Assembly (NCBI GenBank): GCA_004380135.1
Contig: QXCR01000075.1
Location: 62,001 to 126,000 of the forward strand
Direction of reading: 5' to 3'
Source: Stemphylium vesicarium
Taxonomy: Eukaryota > Ascomycota > Dothideomycetes > Pleosporales > Pleosporaceae
Length of the DNA stretch: 64,000 nt
In this document: piece by piece, positions 23,920 through 34,664 of the stretch
Position numbering within the stretch: the stretch's first letter is position 1
How the letters are laid out: the number at the start of each line of letters is the position of its first letter
Position numbers and translations under genes: made by a program
Notes under the pieces: generated by a model
The model's database searches: none
Seen by the model: the letters and a program-made list of their open reading frames with translations, nothing else
Told to the model about the DNA's origin: nothing

Positions 23920-24272
23920 CATTGTTATGAGATCCGGCTCCTGTGTTTCGGAATCTGGGTCTAATAAAATACAGTGAAGCAGAGCGGTTCGTCAACGAGG
24001 ATTGAGCTTTCAACGTGGAAAAAAGCGATACTATTATACTTTCCCTCAACCAGCAGCTAAGTGCAGCCACGAGAAATTGGCCCCGCGTTTGCGAAATTCA
24101 TCCTAATAATGATATACTATTACCCCTCATGGGGCCACAGTGGCACCATCTGCGCCACAGTGCAGGGGATTCGAAGACCTCTAATTTGCCCGCCTTGTTT
24201 CCTCAGCTTGATGACTGGGCGGGGATATCTCCGGGCCGGCTGTGACCCCCGCTTCTCCCGAACTGGCCATGA

Positions 24273-24278
24273 TATATA
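24273..24278 (+). promoter_or_regulatory. TATA-like element upstream of the CmcJ-like gene
   Basis: TATATA inside GATATATAGAGG, about 108 bp before the ATG at 24386. Position and sequence suit a core promoter; there is no experimental support. Confidence 0.4.
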
Positions 24279-24385
24279 GAGGTGCACAGCCAGAGTGTAC
24301 ATCCTCTTATGTTCCACTGCTCTCACCTTTTATTCGCCGTTTTCTAGTTTTTGCATGCTGCAGACTACCCTTCCCCGTTGTCACG

Positions 24386-25309
24386 ATGTCGAACCAACTT
24401 TCCCCTGTCGACTTCCATACGGAGATATCGTACTTAAAAGACCCCGAACGGGTCTGCTCGGATGAAGTGGTTGCTGATGCTAGCTTGCGAGCGCCGCGCA
24501 CGAAGCTTGTACGCGACATGCGGCCCAACAAGGACGATTTCAAGCTCGACACTCACGGTTTCCAAGTCCTCCATCTTCCATACCGGGAACGCCATGACAA
24601 AGATATCAAGGAGATACAAACTGCGTACTACAAGGAAATCGAGGAAGTGTTGCGAAAAGAGATCGGAGTCAAGCATGTCTTCTGCTTTGCGCCGGTGTTG
24701 AGACCTCTTGACCTATCGGACAAGCCGATTCCTAATACGCAGAAAACCATTCCGCGGCCCCATTTGGATTTCGGCCCTAAATCGGCAAGCGAGGGATGGT
24801 GGACTTGGTTCACGGACCCCGAGCTACAAGCGGCTGTTCCCAGGTGGCTTGAGTCAGTCGGCGCAGATCTGTCCGACGCCGCAAAAGCGCCACGCTTCTG
24901 TCTACTAGGGTAAGTGACGCCACATTCATGTGAAACTCAAGACAACGCATGGGTAACCTAATTGTGATATAGGCTTTGGCGGCCTCTTTTGAAAGCCGTA
25001 GAAAGAAACCCGCTTTGCGTCTCGGATTTTAGAACCGTTCCGGAAGAGGATTACGTGATCCTGCAGCCCAACAAGAGAAAGACGTACGATGGTGAATGGT
25101 CTGTGTTAAAACACGGAGAGGGTGATGTAGATCATCACTGGTGGTACATGTCCAACCATCGTCTGGACGAGCTGTTGGTATTCAAGCACCACGACTCGCG
25201 CACGGAAAATACAGCGTGGAGATGTGGTCACGGGGCTTTTAGTATACCTGGCACCGAGCATCTGCCAGATCGGGAAAGTTTGGAAATACGCGCATTCTGT
25301 ATCTACTAG
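24386..25309 (+). CDS. CmcJ/AsaB-family non-heme iron oxygenase-like protein
   Basis: Member of the fungal family related to the cephamycin 7-alpha-methoxylase P8 chain and GA4 desaturase, often found in secondary-metabolite clusters. Exons 24386-24909 and 24973-25309 (63-nt intron, GTAAGT...ATAG) give 286 aa. The candidate iron ligands are PRPHLDFG (His-x-Asp) and the later CGHGAF His. The C-terminal RESLEIRAF supplies the Arg expected to bind 2-oxoglutarate. The central GLWRPLLKAVERNPL, typical of the family, spans the splice junction. All key residues appear intact. It lies between P450-2 and the S28-like gene on the same strand, which suggests a tailoring oxidation, but members of this family have varied or unknown reactions. 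Confidence 0.82.
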
Positions 25310-25894
25310 TAGTATCCTAAAATCATCAACCCTGTTCGGAGAGTATGCCACGTACTTCATTACGCTGCATTCTCGTGGCTCCACCTTCTATTCGGTCGAA
25401 TTATGCGACAACGCATGCTAGAGGACGCCAAGTAGTTGAACGGAGGATGGTCATGAGATGGAAGATAGATAGACAACCTTGCATCTCGGCTGTAGTTGCC
25501 GATTCGTGGACTCATCAAATGGCCTAATGAGCGTCTCACCTCGGAGGATTCAAAATACCAATCACTTCCCGCTCCAGTGCCTAGGGTTCCGTAGATCCGG
25601 CCCGAAGGCTAATCGTGCAGCGAAGCCCAGACCTGCCGCACTTCTTGACCATCAGCGGTGTAGGTTCAGACCAGCCAAGGATGTAAGCTGGGTAAGTGGG
25701 GTTCACGACGTCGCGACCGCCGACGGTGTAGATTCCGCGCTGACACCCAACGTCAAAGTGTTGCCAAGGCTTGTTGGAGGACTTTGGAGTTACGCACAAT
25801 TCAGAACTTTGACAAGCGCTTTCTCATATTCATCATCACTCTAACTTGCGACATTCATGTTCTGAATCCGTATCCTCCCGACACATCCAGCCTC
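25310..25894. other. Intergenic region
   Basis: About 585 bp between the CmcJ-like and S28-like genes. ORFs up to 121 codons are present but none has family-like content. Confidence 0.5.
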
Positions 25895-27589
25895 ATGAAG
25901 CCGGCAACGATTCTCGGCCATTGCTTTATTGCAACATGCCACGCCGCATTCCAGGGACCCTTTACCTTTACTCAGCGGACAACACATCTGGCGACTTCGC
26001 CTCCGGCAGGCTTCAATGCGACGTTTGAGCAGAGATACTGGCTCGACTTGGCTAAGTACTCCAAAGGCCACCCAGTGCTTATCGTCGATGCTGCGGATAA
26101 GCCAGGAGAGGAGACTCTTGGCTTGATTGAGCAAGGCATCGTCAGTCATATCGCCGATGACATTGGAGCTGCTGTCGTGGTCCTTGAGCAGCGTTACTAT
26201 GGCCGTTCTTTCGTCACCCAGAACTTGTCTACCGCCAGCCTCCAATTTTTGAACATGGATGAAGCTCTGGCTGACATGGCATACTTTGCGGAGCATTTCC
26301 CCTACAACCAACACTCGGAGCTGGATGCCTCTGTACTACCCGTCAACGCGCCATGGATATCCTACGGCCATTGGGTCGCTGGTACTAAGGCTGCCCTACT
26401 ACGGAAGATGTACCCTAAGCAGCTTTGGGGCGCTATTGCATCCTCAGCGCCGTTGTTGGCGATCCAGAACGTATGGCAGTACCTTGAAGCTATCCGGTTG
26501 CGAGCAGACCCTCTCTGCATCCAGGTAGTCACGACCGTTGTGGCTGATATTGATAACGAGATCGATCGAGCTGGCCTTGATGAGGACGGGGAAATAATCA
26601 TCAATGAACCACTTGCGCGCTATCGTGAGATGTTCGATTTGAGTAACGAAAAGACCATCCGCGATTTCATGAATCAAGTCGCGACGCCACTGGGGCTCTG
26701 GCAAAGGCGGTCATGGGATAAGCGACAGCAGGACAATCAAGCGTGGGAATACTTCTGCGCAAACCTGACGCAGGGGATTAGCTTAGAAGAAACGGCCGAC
26801 AACCAGATGACTAAAGATGGCCAGCAGAGCAAGGCCGTTTTTCACAGCCGAGCCATAGAGAACTATGCTTACTACATCCGTCACTACTTGGCTGTCGGCC
26901 ATCAGCGAGAAGCGCCGCAACTCTCGCAATTTCGTGGTGACGATATGTTTGCCTTTGGGGAGATCCGTCGCAACAAGACTGAGGCCCAGAAGACTGATCT
27001 GGGTCAGGTCTGGCGCTTGTGGTATTGGCAAGCCTGCACTGAGGTATGCATTCAGTATTTAACCCCCTCGGCAAGATTTGATGCTAATATTTCCTTCACA
27101 GTGGGGTTACTTCTCCGCAGCTGAGCCATACCCACTTCCGGCGGTTCTCTCCCGTTCTCTCAGCGAGTTCTACTTGACTGAGGTCTGTCGCTTTGCCTAT
27201 GACTTTCGTAAGTTTTACTTTTACCTGCAGCACTTTGATTCCGCAGCTTACCAACTCCTGTAGCCGATGACTACAATGTTACCGTTGACCGCATAAACAA
27301 ATATGGTGGTGTGACTCTTCACGATCGTCGTCTGCTATTTGTGAATGGTGAAGATGACCCATGGCTGCATGTCACTGCGCACTCCCCTTTGGCCGGCGAT
27401 ATGCACACGAAACTCGGTGATGGGCATTTGTTGCGACAAGGAGGGTTTGCGAACGATCGCACGGCTCTGCCGAAGCTTTCTGATGAGCCTGCTGAGATTC
27501 GGTTCATCCATGAAAAGGAAATTGAGGCAGTGAAGGCATGGGTTACGGAATGGGAGGAAAAGATTGAGGAGGGCACAGGCGAGTTATGA
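25895..27589 (+). CDS. S28 serine-carboxypeptidase-like protein lacking the catalytic serine
   Basis: Alpha/beta-hydrolase of the S28 (Pro-X carboxypeptidase) type. Exons 25895-27043, 27102-27207, 27264-27589 (introns 58 and 56 nt) encode 526 aa with a short hydrophobic N-terminus that may be a signal peptide. Family landmarks are clear: FNATFEQRYWLD, VVVLEQRYYGRS, LWGAIASSAPL, WQACTEWGYF and VNGEDDPW (the Asp of the triad). The nucleophile elbow, normally GGSYAG in a WI..GGSYAG context, reads GHWVAG here, so Trp160 (TGG at 26372) replaces Ser. The usual His region (HC.D) is also not recognisable near the end. Peptidase activity is therefore unlikely, although the frame is fully open and the introns are intact. 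It sits inside the candidate terpene cluster; its job there is unknown. Confidence 0.85.
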
Positions 27590-27741
27590 GCACGTCGGAA
27601 GGCCGAATTGGTCATTAAACAAAAAGTTATGAAGGCTTCAAGTCAACTCTTGTCGGAATATGTCAGCTTCGGTGCAAAGTCCACACCTGGAGACACCGAT
27701 ATATGATAACTATATCCATCTACACATTTGTATACAGCTAT

Positions 27742-28167
27742 CTATCTCGCAAACTCCTTGATCTTCTCAACATATCGTACCTCCACCTTTTTGGCAAGGT
27801 TGTGTTCTTCCCGCGATATCCGACGCAGCTCTGCCGTGTGAGGTTGGTCGCGATGATGTGCCCAGGCTGCCTCATCCGTAAACCTGCGAATCGTCAGCAT
27901 CCTCTAATGGAGAACTAAAAACCACATCTCACGAACTTTTCGATCACATAGAACACTCCCGCTTCAGCGTCCCAAACGGCTCGGAACGAGATTGCATTCG
28001 GCTCGTGCTTTTCGACCTCGGAGACAAGATGGTCTAGCATTTCCCGAACCTGAAAGACGAATAAGAACACCAAGTCAGCTGAGTAGTTTCAGAGGGTGAG
28101 AGAAGAGTCCACATACCCTTTCCTGCTTTCCCTCAGCCGGGGTGACGATATTGATCGTGTGGAACAT
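27742..28167 (-). CDS. Small antibiotic-biosynthesis-monooxygenase (ABM)-like protein
   Basis: 101-residue protein in three exons: 28167-28117, 28049-27937, 27883-27742 (introns 67 and 53 nt). The second donor is GTTCGT, required to keep frame. It begins MFHTINIVTPAEGKQER and continues with VREMLDHLVSEVEKHEP, then FRAVWDAEAGVFYVIEKFTD and WAHHRDQPHTAELR. This is the ferredoxin-like dimeric alpha/beta-barrel pattern of YgiN/ABM quinol monooxygenases. These are cofactor-free oxygenases, or sometimes isomerase-like accessory proteins. It is convergent with the S28-like gene (about 150 bp between stops) and divergent from the TauD gene, so it may belong to the cluster. The family call is fairly good, the reaction unknown. 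Confidence 0.75.
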
Positions 28168-28634
28168 GTTGGCGCGTAGCTAATGATGATGAAACGGAGG
28201 TAGGTGATGAGCGACAGGGATAAATGGAGTGGGATGAATATGACTACTACGTCGCGAAAATGCCAGATTTTCGCTCTGCTTATATTGCACACAATTAATG
28301 TGGCTCGACGGCCGTAGTGCAGTTAATACCGCAAACTGTATGTCTTAGACCGCCTCGTCTCACGCCGACTAGTGCCGCAGGCAAGGAGTACCTGGCAGTG
28401 ACCGTAATACCGCCGACAAGACTTGATTGGCTAAACTCTCTACGATCTCTTTGGATGCCATCCACGTCACTCGGCGTCTTACTTGCTTACTTGATGAGTA
28501 TACCAGCAATGATATTGAGACTTCTTAACTACACATCATCTCTGGATCTTCACGAAAGACATCTTGGTTGTTTTTCCCAACGCTACACTTATTTCAATTA
28601 AGCTTGATTCAGAGCCGCGAATTATTACAGAATT

Positions 28635-29837
28635 ATGGCCTTTGTCAGAGAGCCATTGAGCCCGACTGGGGTGTTGCACAAATTCCCATCGTTCGATGTT
28701 ACACCAACAATCGGAACAGAATTTCCAGAAGCAAGCCTCAAATCCTGGCTCGAAGATCCGAACGCGGATCAACTGCTCCGTGAATTAGCAATAACAGGTC
28801 AGCTTCTGGATACATGGCATCGTTTGCTTGTCGATGGCTAGTCCTCCCAGCTGCTAACCAGGAAATTAGTCTCACGTCGCGGCGTCGTATTCTTCCGTCG
28901 ACAAGATGGACTCACTGAACGAATGCAAAAGTCCATAGTCCAAAAACTAGGACTTCTCACTGGCAAACCATCTACCTCCTCTCTCCACCGACATGCAGTC
29001 CAGCCCAATCCCGACGCAGATCCAGAGATTCTACACATCAATTCTGAAGAGAATAAGAAGATCCTAGCAGGAACGCAATTCGATCCTGCGGGCCCAGCAC
29101 GCCAAAGCTGCCGCGGACTATGGCACAACGATATCAGCTACGAACCTTTTCCAAGTGATTACGCCTTGCTCCGATTAACGCAGGTGCCTGAATCAGGAGG
29201 CGGCAAGTGACTCCTCGCTTATATGCGGATGACCTGTGGCTAACGTTACCACTCAAGATACATTATGGGCTTCTGGTTACGAGCTGTTTGACCGCATATC
29301 GCGCCCCATACAACAATTTCTGGAAACCCTCACAGCAACCTTTGCGGAGCTGCGCCAGCGAGACGCATCAGATACTCGGTTCCAAGTCCCACGAGGGGCT
29401 CCAGAGAACGTTGGCACCAATCTCCGACCGACGCATCCGGTCGTTCGTACGAATCCGGTTACGGGTTGGAAAAGCGTCTACGCCGTCGGCCTGCACGTAC
29501 AGCAGATCAATGGGCTAACTGCCGATGAGAGCGACGGACTCAAGCGCTGGTTTACCAAGCTGATTGTTGAGAATCACGATCTCCAAGTCCGCTTCCGTTG
29601 GAATAACGCCAATGATGTTGGTAGGTCCGCTCCGAAGTCCGCTCCTAAGTCCACATCGTTACATCCGGCTACAAACATCGTTTACTGACAAATGCAGCTA
29701 TCTGGGATAATCGCTGTACGTTCCACAGCGCCACGTACGACCATGAGGGTTACGGCATTCGCGAGGGCTATCGTGCGTGTGGCGTTGGGGAAAGGCCGTA
29801 CCTAGACCCTAATAGTACTGGACGGAGGACAGCGTAA
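28635..29837 (+). CDS. TauD/TfdA-family 2-oxoglutarate-dependent dioxygenase
   Basis: Non-heme Fe(II)/2-oxoglutarate dioxygenase. Exons 28635-28797, 28870-29202, 29258-29620, 29698-29837 give 332 aa. Fungal TauD features: VVFFRRQDGLT, the iron-binding His-x-Asp in GLWHNDISYEP, ESGGDTLWASGYELFD, the distal His in CTFHSATYDHEGYG, and the C-terminal GIREGYRACG that holds the 2-oxoglutarate Arg. The second intron (29203-29257) needs a GC donor (GCAAGT) with acceptor TCAAG to recreate SGGDTLWAS; the GT two bases on breaks the frame. The active site looks complete. Situated 13 kb from the terpene synthase; cluster membership is plausible but not shown. Confidence 0.9.
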
Positions 29838-30440
29838 CAAGGTTCGGGAAAGAGCGGTATCAGCCTCTTGTTTGACTAGGCTCGGCTTGCAGTCGGCCAT
29901 GGTGGGTATATGTAGATGAAGCGCTAGGTCAACAATGCATCAGGTACCGACTGATGACACACTGCTCGGATGCTTGTGGAGTTTTCGAAAGTGTGCGGGG
30001 CCGTACTTGCGACTACTATCTCCGACTCCTGCAGAGCGGCATCGGCAGGATACGGTCCGACTCTAGATGTACTCAGGCATCTCGTGCGTTATGATCGGCC
30101 CCTGCCGGTCGAACAGTCGGAGTGATTCGATCTGCACATGTTAATTACGTGGATAGGTGGGTAAACCTCTCCCGTGCAAATTGACGTTTCTGTCTCCTGC
30201 AGAACATGATTACTGCAGCTGCCGAGATATTTGGCACGGATTCTGAGACCCTTTTGGACCAAGTGCTTACATGGCGATCGGCCCGACCATAGATTTGACA
30301 CACCGTCATGCGAAGTGGTTATGATTAGTAAATGGACACCATCAGCTTTTTGATACTACCCATTATCGTATTTGCGTGAGAGTGTTCAACTGCATGAGCG
30401 GACGCTGTCTTTGGATATTACACAACGACAACGCAGAGCA
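29838..30440. other. Intergenic region
   Basis: About 600 bp between the TauD gene and the next unknown gene. Only short ORFs of chance appearance were seen. Confidence 0.5.
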
Positions 30441-31415
30441 ATGGCCTTTCCCGGCTCCAATCCAGATGATCCGCTAAAGGGCACTCCCAAGCTGGGCCCC
30501 TTGCCGGACGACATCGACATCTTTGCCTTGTATCAAAAGATTTTCTCTGGTCCTGATGTCAATGCGTCGCATATGAATCTTTGGACCAGTGGAATTGTTA
30601 GTGTTCGAACTGAAGACGAGCCCCCGCTGCTGATGCTTGGGGCGCACAATCTCATCTCCTATCGCATACGCTATCATGGAGCCGAAAGATTGGAAATCGA
30701 CTGGGTGCAGCTAGTCCTGTTCGACAGCATTATGCCGTGCGCAGATGAAGAGAGCGCAGTCTATAACGCGTTGAGTGGTCGCACAAAGAAGATTCCAGAA
30801 CCCTTTTTGTGAGTATAGTGATGTCTCTTGTTAGGCCTTGTCGACATCATTCCTCTCTGACCTATCTTGATACATTTTAGCCACCCTCCAGGCACATCCA
30901 CGATATGTAAAGAGGGCAGCACACGTCTGCGTCTCGTGGTTGATCGGCCAGGAATCCCATCGTATGAGGGGAAGATAGTCGCTGGTCTGGTCCCAGAAGA
31001 TCATAGCAGAATTGCCTTGATCCAAGTGCAGCCGCAGTGGACCAATAAGAGGGATGGTACAAGGACATATACACAGCTGACCATCATGGCCGTGGCAAGC
31101 ATTGCGGAAATCCGAGACGAGTCCGTCAAGTCGGTTCAAGCGCGTGGGTCGTTCTGGGGCTTCCAGCATGGGTCGTTGATTCCTTTGTTTGGCTTTGGAG
31201 ATGGCGTGTGTGGTGAATTCCAAACAATTGGACAATTAGTCAAAGGCTCACCAGACGAGGCCGCCGTACCAGGCTTATGGTCCAGGTACCGCGCTCATTT
31301 TCCGAGCTTCTTTGATGATGCTGGAGCGCTGAGCCCGGATTGGAATAAGCTGTTCTCGGGAGAGCTCAAGGGGGACGGATTAAATAGGAGGGTAATTGGA
31401 GTCAAGGACTCATGA
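30441..31415 (+). CDS. Uncharacterised protein, 300 aa
   Basis: Exons 30441-30808 and 30881-31415 (72-nt intron, GTGAGT...TTTTAG). Start MAFPGSNPDDPLKG is chosen because the residues before it (from 30372) look non-conserved. No signal peptide or membrane segment. Composition is soluble and mixed, with SGIVSVRTEDEPPLLMLGAH and LEIDWVQLVLFDSIMPCADE near the N-terminus and WGFQHGSLIPLFGFGDGVCG in the C-terminal half. I recognise no domain. The clean splice junction (PEPFFHPPGTST) and long open exons support a real gene. It may mark the right edge of the terpene cluster. Confidence 0.65.
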
Positions 31416-31629
31416 GTATTGCGTCCAAGACACTGCGGCCATAATGCGCAAGTGGGCGACGAGATGTTTGCCGATGTACATGCTGTGGCGTTTGGGAACA
31501 TGTAACCGCTTCGTAGGATTGAACAAGCCTGCGCACATGTATAAGTAGAATGCGTCAAGCTGTCAATATTTTACTTCCATTCCATTTCATTTATCATAAG
31601 TAATCACTACACCATACATCCATCCGATC

Positions 31630-32221
31630 TTACACAGGGGAATCTTGTTTAGCAAACTGCCTCGCAAGCGCCTCAATGCTATCCGCGATTCTCTTGAAGT
31701 CGTCCTTTTGCTCTCCTGCTACCTCACCACCAGCCATGGCGGCATCGTCATCCTGGTTGCCCCACTGAATCTCCATGGTGTTGAAGTCAACCTTGGTGTC
31801 GAGACCGTAGATGTCCTTGGATGGGTGCGAGGGGAAGCCGCGGAGGGTCGAGATGAGGGACATGAGTTCGCGTACGTCGTCTCTGTGAGGTGGGGTTAGA
31901 TGCTGTTGTACTGGATGACGGAGGGGTGGGTGGGCAGCTGGATAGGAGAGGGACGGTGAACTTACTGTGGCACATCACCCTTCTTCTCAGACGACTTGCT
32001 GTTGCCGTTGTAGTTGGACATGCGGATGCTGGCTGGGCGGTTGGGCTCGCCGATGACCTCGATCATGTGTGTTGGTGCGCCTATCATCTTTTGTCAGAAA
32101 CACATTCCCATTTCTCCTACATCCTCTTTTGATCAACGACTGCGAGGAACTTACCCTCAAAAGGCTTGCTGAGGACAATCTGGAACTCGCCAGATGGCGG
32201 GGGAGCGACCATGCGAGGCAT
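31630..32221 (-). CDS. Small conserved-looking fungal protein, 144 aa
   Basis: Exons 32221-32155, 32080-31966 and 31882-31630, with introns of 74 and 83 nt (donors GTAAGT, acceptors ATAG and ACAG). All junctions keep frame. The protein starts MPRMVAPPPSGEFQIVLSKP, has a central APTHMIEVIGEPNRPASIRM and ends in an amphipathic helix-like RIADSIEALARQFAKQD. No transmembrane segment. The family is not recognised. The three-exon structure with well-placed splice sites makes it a credible gene rather than a chance ORF. Confidence 0.65.
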
Positions 32222-32700
32222 CTTGGTATATGGGAGGGTATATAGAAAGTTGGGGTGGTGATGAGGAAGATTTGGTGTTTTAGGGGGTATCAAAAGATTT
32301 AAAGATTGATGTGATGAAAAAGTATGTGAGTGTGTGTGTGTGTTTATAGAAAGAAACGAGCTTTTTGTTCTCAGCGCGGGGTCCATCTAAACCCTATGGT
32401 GGGCTTGAGACAAATGCCATCATAGCATGCAGGTACCCACACTAGTATTTGCGGTTGATGTCATGATGAATCGCGTCTGCAGAATGTGGGTCGCGCGAAG
32501 TTTCCCATCATCAAGCGCCTAAACTCCACTTTGAAAGCGAAGAAAAAAAGCGATAAATTATGGGACGATAGAGGTTTATTATTGTATTGCATCCGGGAAA
32601 ACTTGCTGTGTAGATGTGGGTTGTGGGGGGTTGCTGCATGTAACGCGTTCGCTCCGACGCGTTGACACGGGGTATGACATCATGTGTCCCTCCGCCACCG

Positions 32701-33762
32701 TCATACTACCTCCCCATTCGCACTCGCATCAACCGCATGCGCGTTAACAGGCGTGAGGGCCTTTCTCTTGAGCAAGAATGCTTCGATATTCTCCATGGCT
32801 AGTTTTTCAAATCCAGATGCGGTATCTCAAGCCCCACCAGCATTGTGGCACGTCAAGCTCACATTCCGCATGCTGCAGAACTCAGGATGAACATGCGGTT
32901 CGTTCTCATGCACGTCCAGCCCAGCAGCGAATATATGTCTACTCTTTAGAACATTGACGAGCGCATTCTCGTCGACAAGAGTGCCGCGCGCAATATTCAC
33001 AAATCGGCTGCCCTTTTTGAACGCCGCGAGTCGCTCTGCTGTAATAAGTTTCTCGCCCGAGAGAAGGGTACCTACGACTGTGCAGTCAGCTTCCGCAAGC
33101 ATATTGTCCAAATTCTCATAGAATCTGGCGTTGACAGATTGCTCCTGCTCTTCCGACTTCCTCGCAATGTCGTGATATAGCACCAGCATACCAAAGCCCA
33201 GCCACGCCTTTTGCGCGATCGCATACCCAATGTTGCCGAGACCGATGATTCCCATCGAGCGGCCTCGGGGGTTATACGCCGTATCCTGTTGGTGCTTGTG
33301 CGCATACTTCCACTGCTCCACGTCTCCTGACTTGGCTGCTTCCGCGCTCCAGATGAAGCTCCGGAAAACGGAGAGGATATGCCAGATAGCCATGTCTGCT
33401 ACTGCTTCCAAGGACGCGCGCGCCCCGTTGCAGTAAGTGATGCCGTGGTCTGAGAGTGTTGGTATGTCTGCCCAATCGTACCCGGCGCTGGCGGAGGCAA
33501 AGAGTTTGCACGTTTTGGGCAGATTGGGGACTAGGTCTTTGTCCCATTTTCCCATTTCACCGCCCGAGTTCCAAAATGGACGGAAGATGGTGTGGAAATC
33601 GCCCCATCTTTGCTGTTTCAGTGCTGTGATGAAGGCCTCTCTTTGGCGTTCTTCGAATGTTGGTTGTATGATGTTGAATTGGGCTTTGAAGCTATCGTAG
33701 TAGTCTGAGTTGTATACGATGTCGTCGCCGATGTGCAGCACAGTCAGCCGTTTTTCGGACAT
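32701..33762 (-). CDS. D-isomer-specific 2-hydroxyacid dehydrogenase, interrupted by an in-frame TGA
   Basis: NAD(P)-dependent oxidoreductase of the formate/D-lactate dehydrogenase superfamily. Single exon from ATG 33762. Seen in order: CKLFASASAGYDWADIP, Rossmann motif GIIGLGNIGYA, catalytic Arg in VNIARGTLVDE, Glu in GLDVHENEPHV and the acid/base His in LTCHNAGGA. Directly after GGA an in-frame TGA (32827-32829) stops the frame, yet the same frame continues for 41 codons (DTASGFEKLAMENIEAFL and on) to a second TGA at 32701. That continuation is the normal C-terminal helix of the family. So the product is either truncated by about 41 residues, made by readthrough, or the gene is a recent pseudogene. 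No plausible intron can remove the stop. Confidence 0.8.
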
Positions 33763-34275
33763 GATGACAGAAGCTCAGGTTCGCAGAAATGAACTGTTGA
33801 GTCGGAGACGGAGTCTGCTGTTAGACATACCGATGCATACCACTGGTGATGACATGAGGTCTACCCTGTTCGAAGCTGTCACCACAGTCACCTTTGATCT
33901 CAACAAAGCGCTGGGAACTCGAACGCTGTCGTATGAGGCATGAACACTTCTCACGACACCAATACCATAGCATCGGATAAGCTAAAAATGCGTGCATTGG
34001 CCGCTGAGATGGGATCATCGTCAATAAAGACAACTTCTTGCTATCCCTTGCATTACACATTGGATAGCCCATGTAGATCATCGCGTCTTAGCCCATCGGG
34101 GCAAGCCGAGGCTTCCGATCGCGCACAGCGGGTAGATGTTTCCCGACGCCATGGCATACACGCATCGGCAAACGGCCACATGCTCTCCCCATATGCCTGT
34201 AGATAAGAGTTCAAAGTCGAGTCGATATGGGTCTACTTTGAGTTGAAGAGTGGCACGCGTTGTGTTCATTGCATC
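33763..34275. other. Intergenic region
   Basis: About 510 bp. Short ORFs only; no recognisable feature. Confidence 0.5.
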
Positions 34276-34560
34276 CTAGTAAATATCTATAACCATTATT
34301 GTTCTACATACTCTCTCATATTGTTCCTCCATCTTGAACTCGCCGCACTCTTTCCGGGGACCACCTTTAAGATCCTGTTCATTTTTCCATTCGCACTCGA
34401 TGATTTCAGGTCTCTTGCGACGATACATCCCCAGGGCTTTCGGGATTCTTTGAGCTTTGAGAGCATATTCAAATACCATGTCCGTAAGTTCCATGGGAAG
34501 CTTCCTCCCCACAAGCCGATAGACGATCCTCCTCGTCAGACTTGCCAACAAGCAAGCCAA
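34276..34560 (-). pseudogene. Gene fragment with 2EXR/F-box-like N-terminal motif
   Basis: A 94-codon ORF containing KLPMELTDMVFEYALKAQR, similar in pattern to the LPLELREMVYEHI motif of the intact gene at 45.2 kb and to the short N-terminal motif of many fungal 2EXR/F-box-like proteins. It ends after about 70 residues. Its first codons lie inside the left arm of a 39-bp inverted repeat. Probably the detached 5' part of a decayed gene. Confidence 0.4.
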
Positions 34561-34664
34561 TCAAGCCGATCTAACCTAATGTGGTAATCAACTAACTCGC
34601 ATAGGTTGAGGTGCTACTGAATGTAGTTAGATTGGCTTGAGTGGCTTGCTTGTTGGCAAGTCTG
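34537..34664. repeat. Inverted repeat, 39-bp arms, 50-bp spacer
   Basis: Left arm 34537-34575 and right arm 34626-34664 are reverse complements with two mismatches (the arm starts CAGACTTGCCAACAAGCAAG). The pair could form a long hairpin. The arms lie at the end of one damaged gene and the start of another. Confidence 0.85.

Noticed and set aside
32320..32345. GT dinucleotide microsatellite
   Set aside because: Short simple repeat in an upstream region; not informative.
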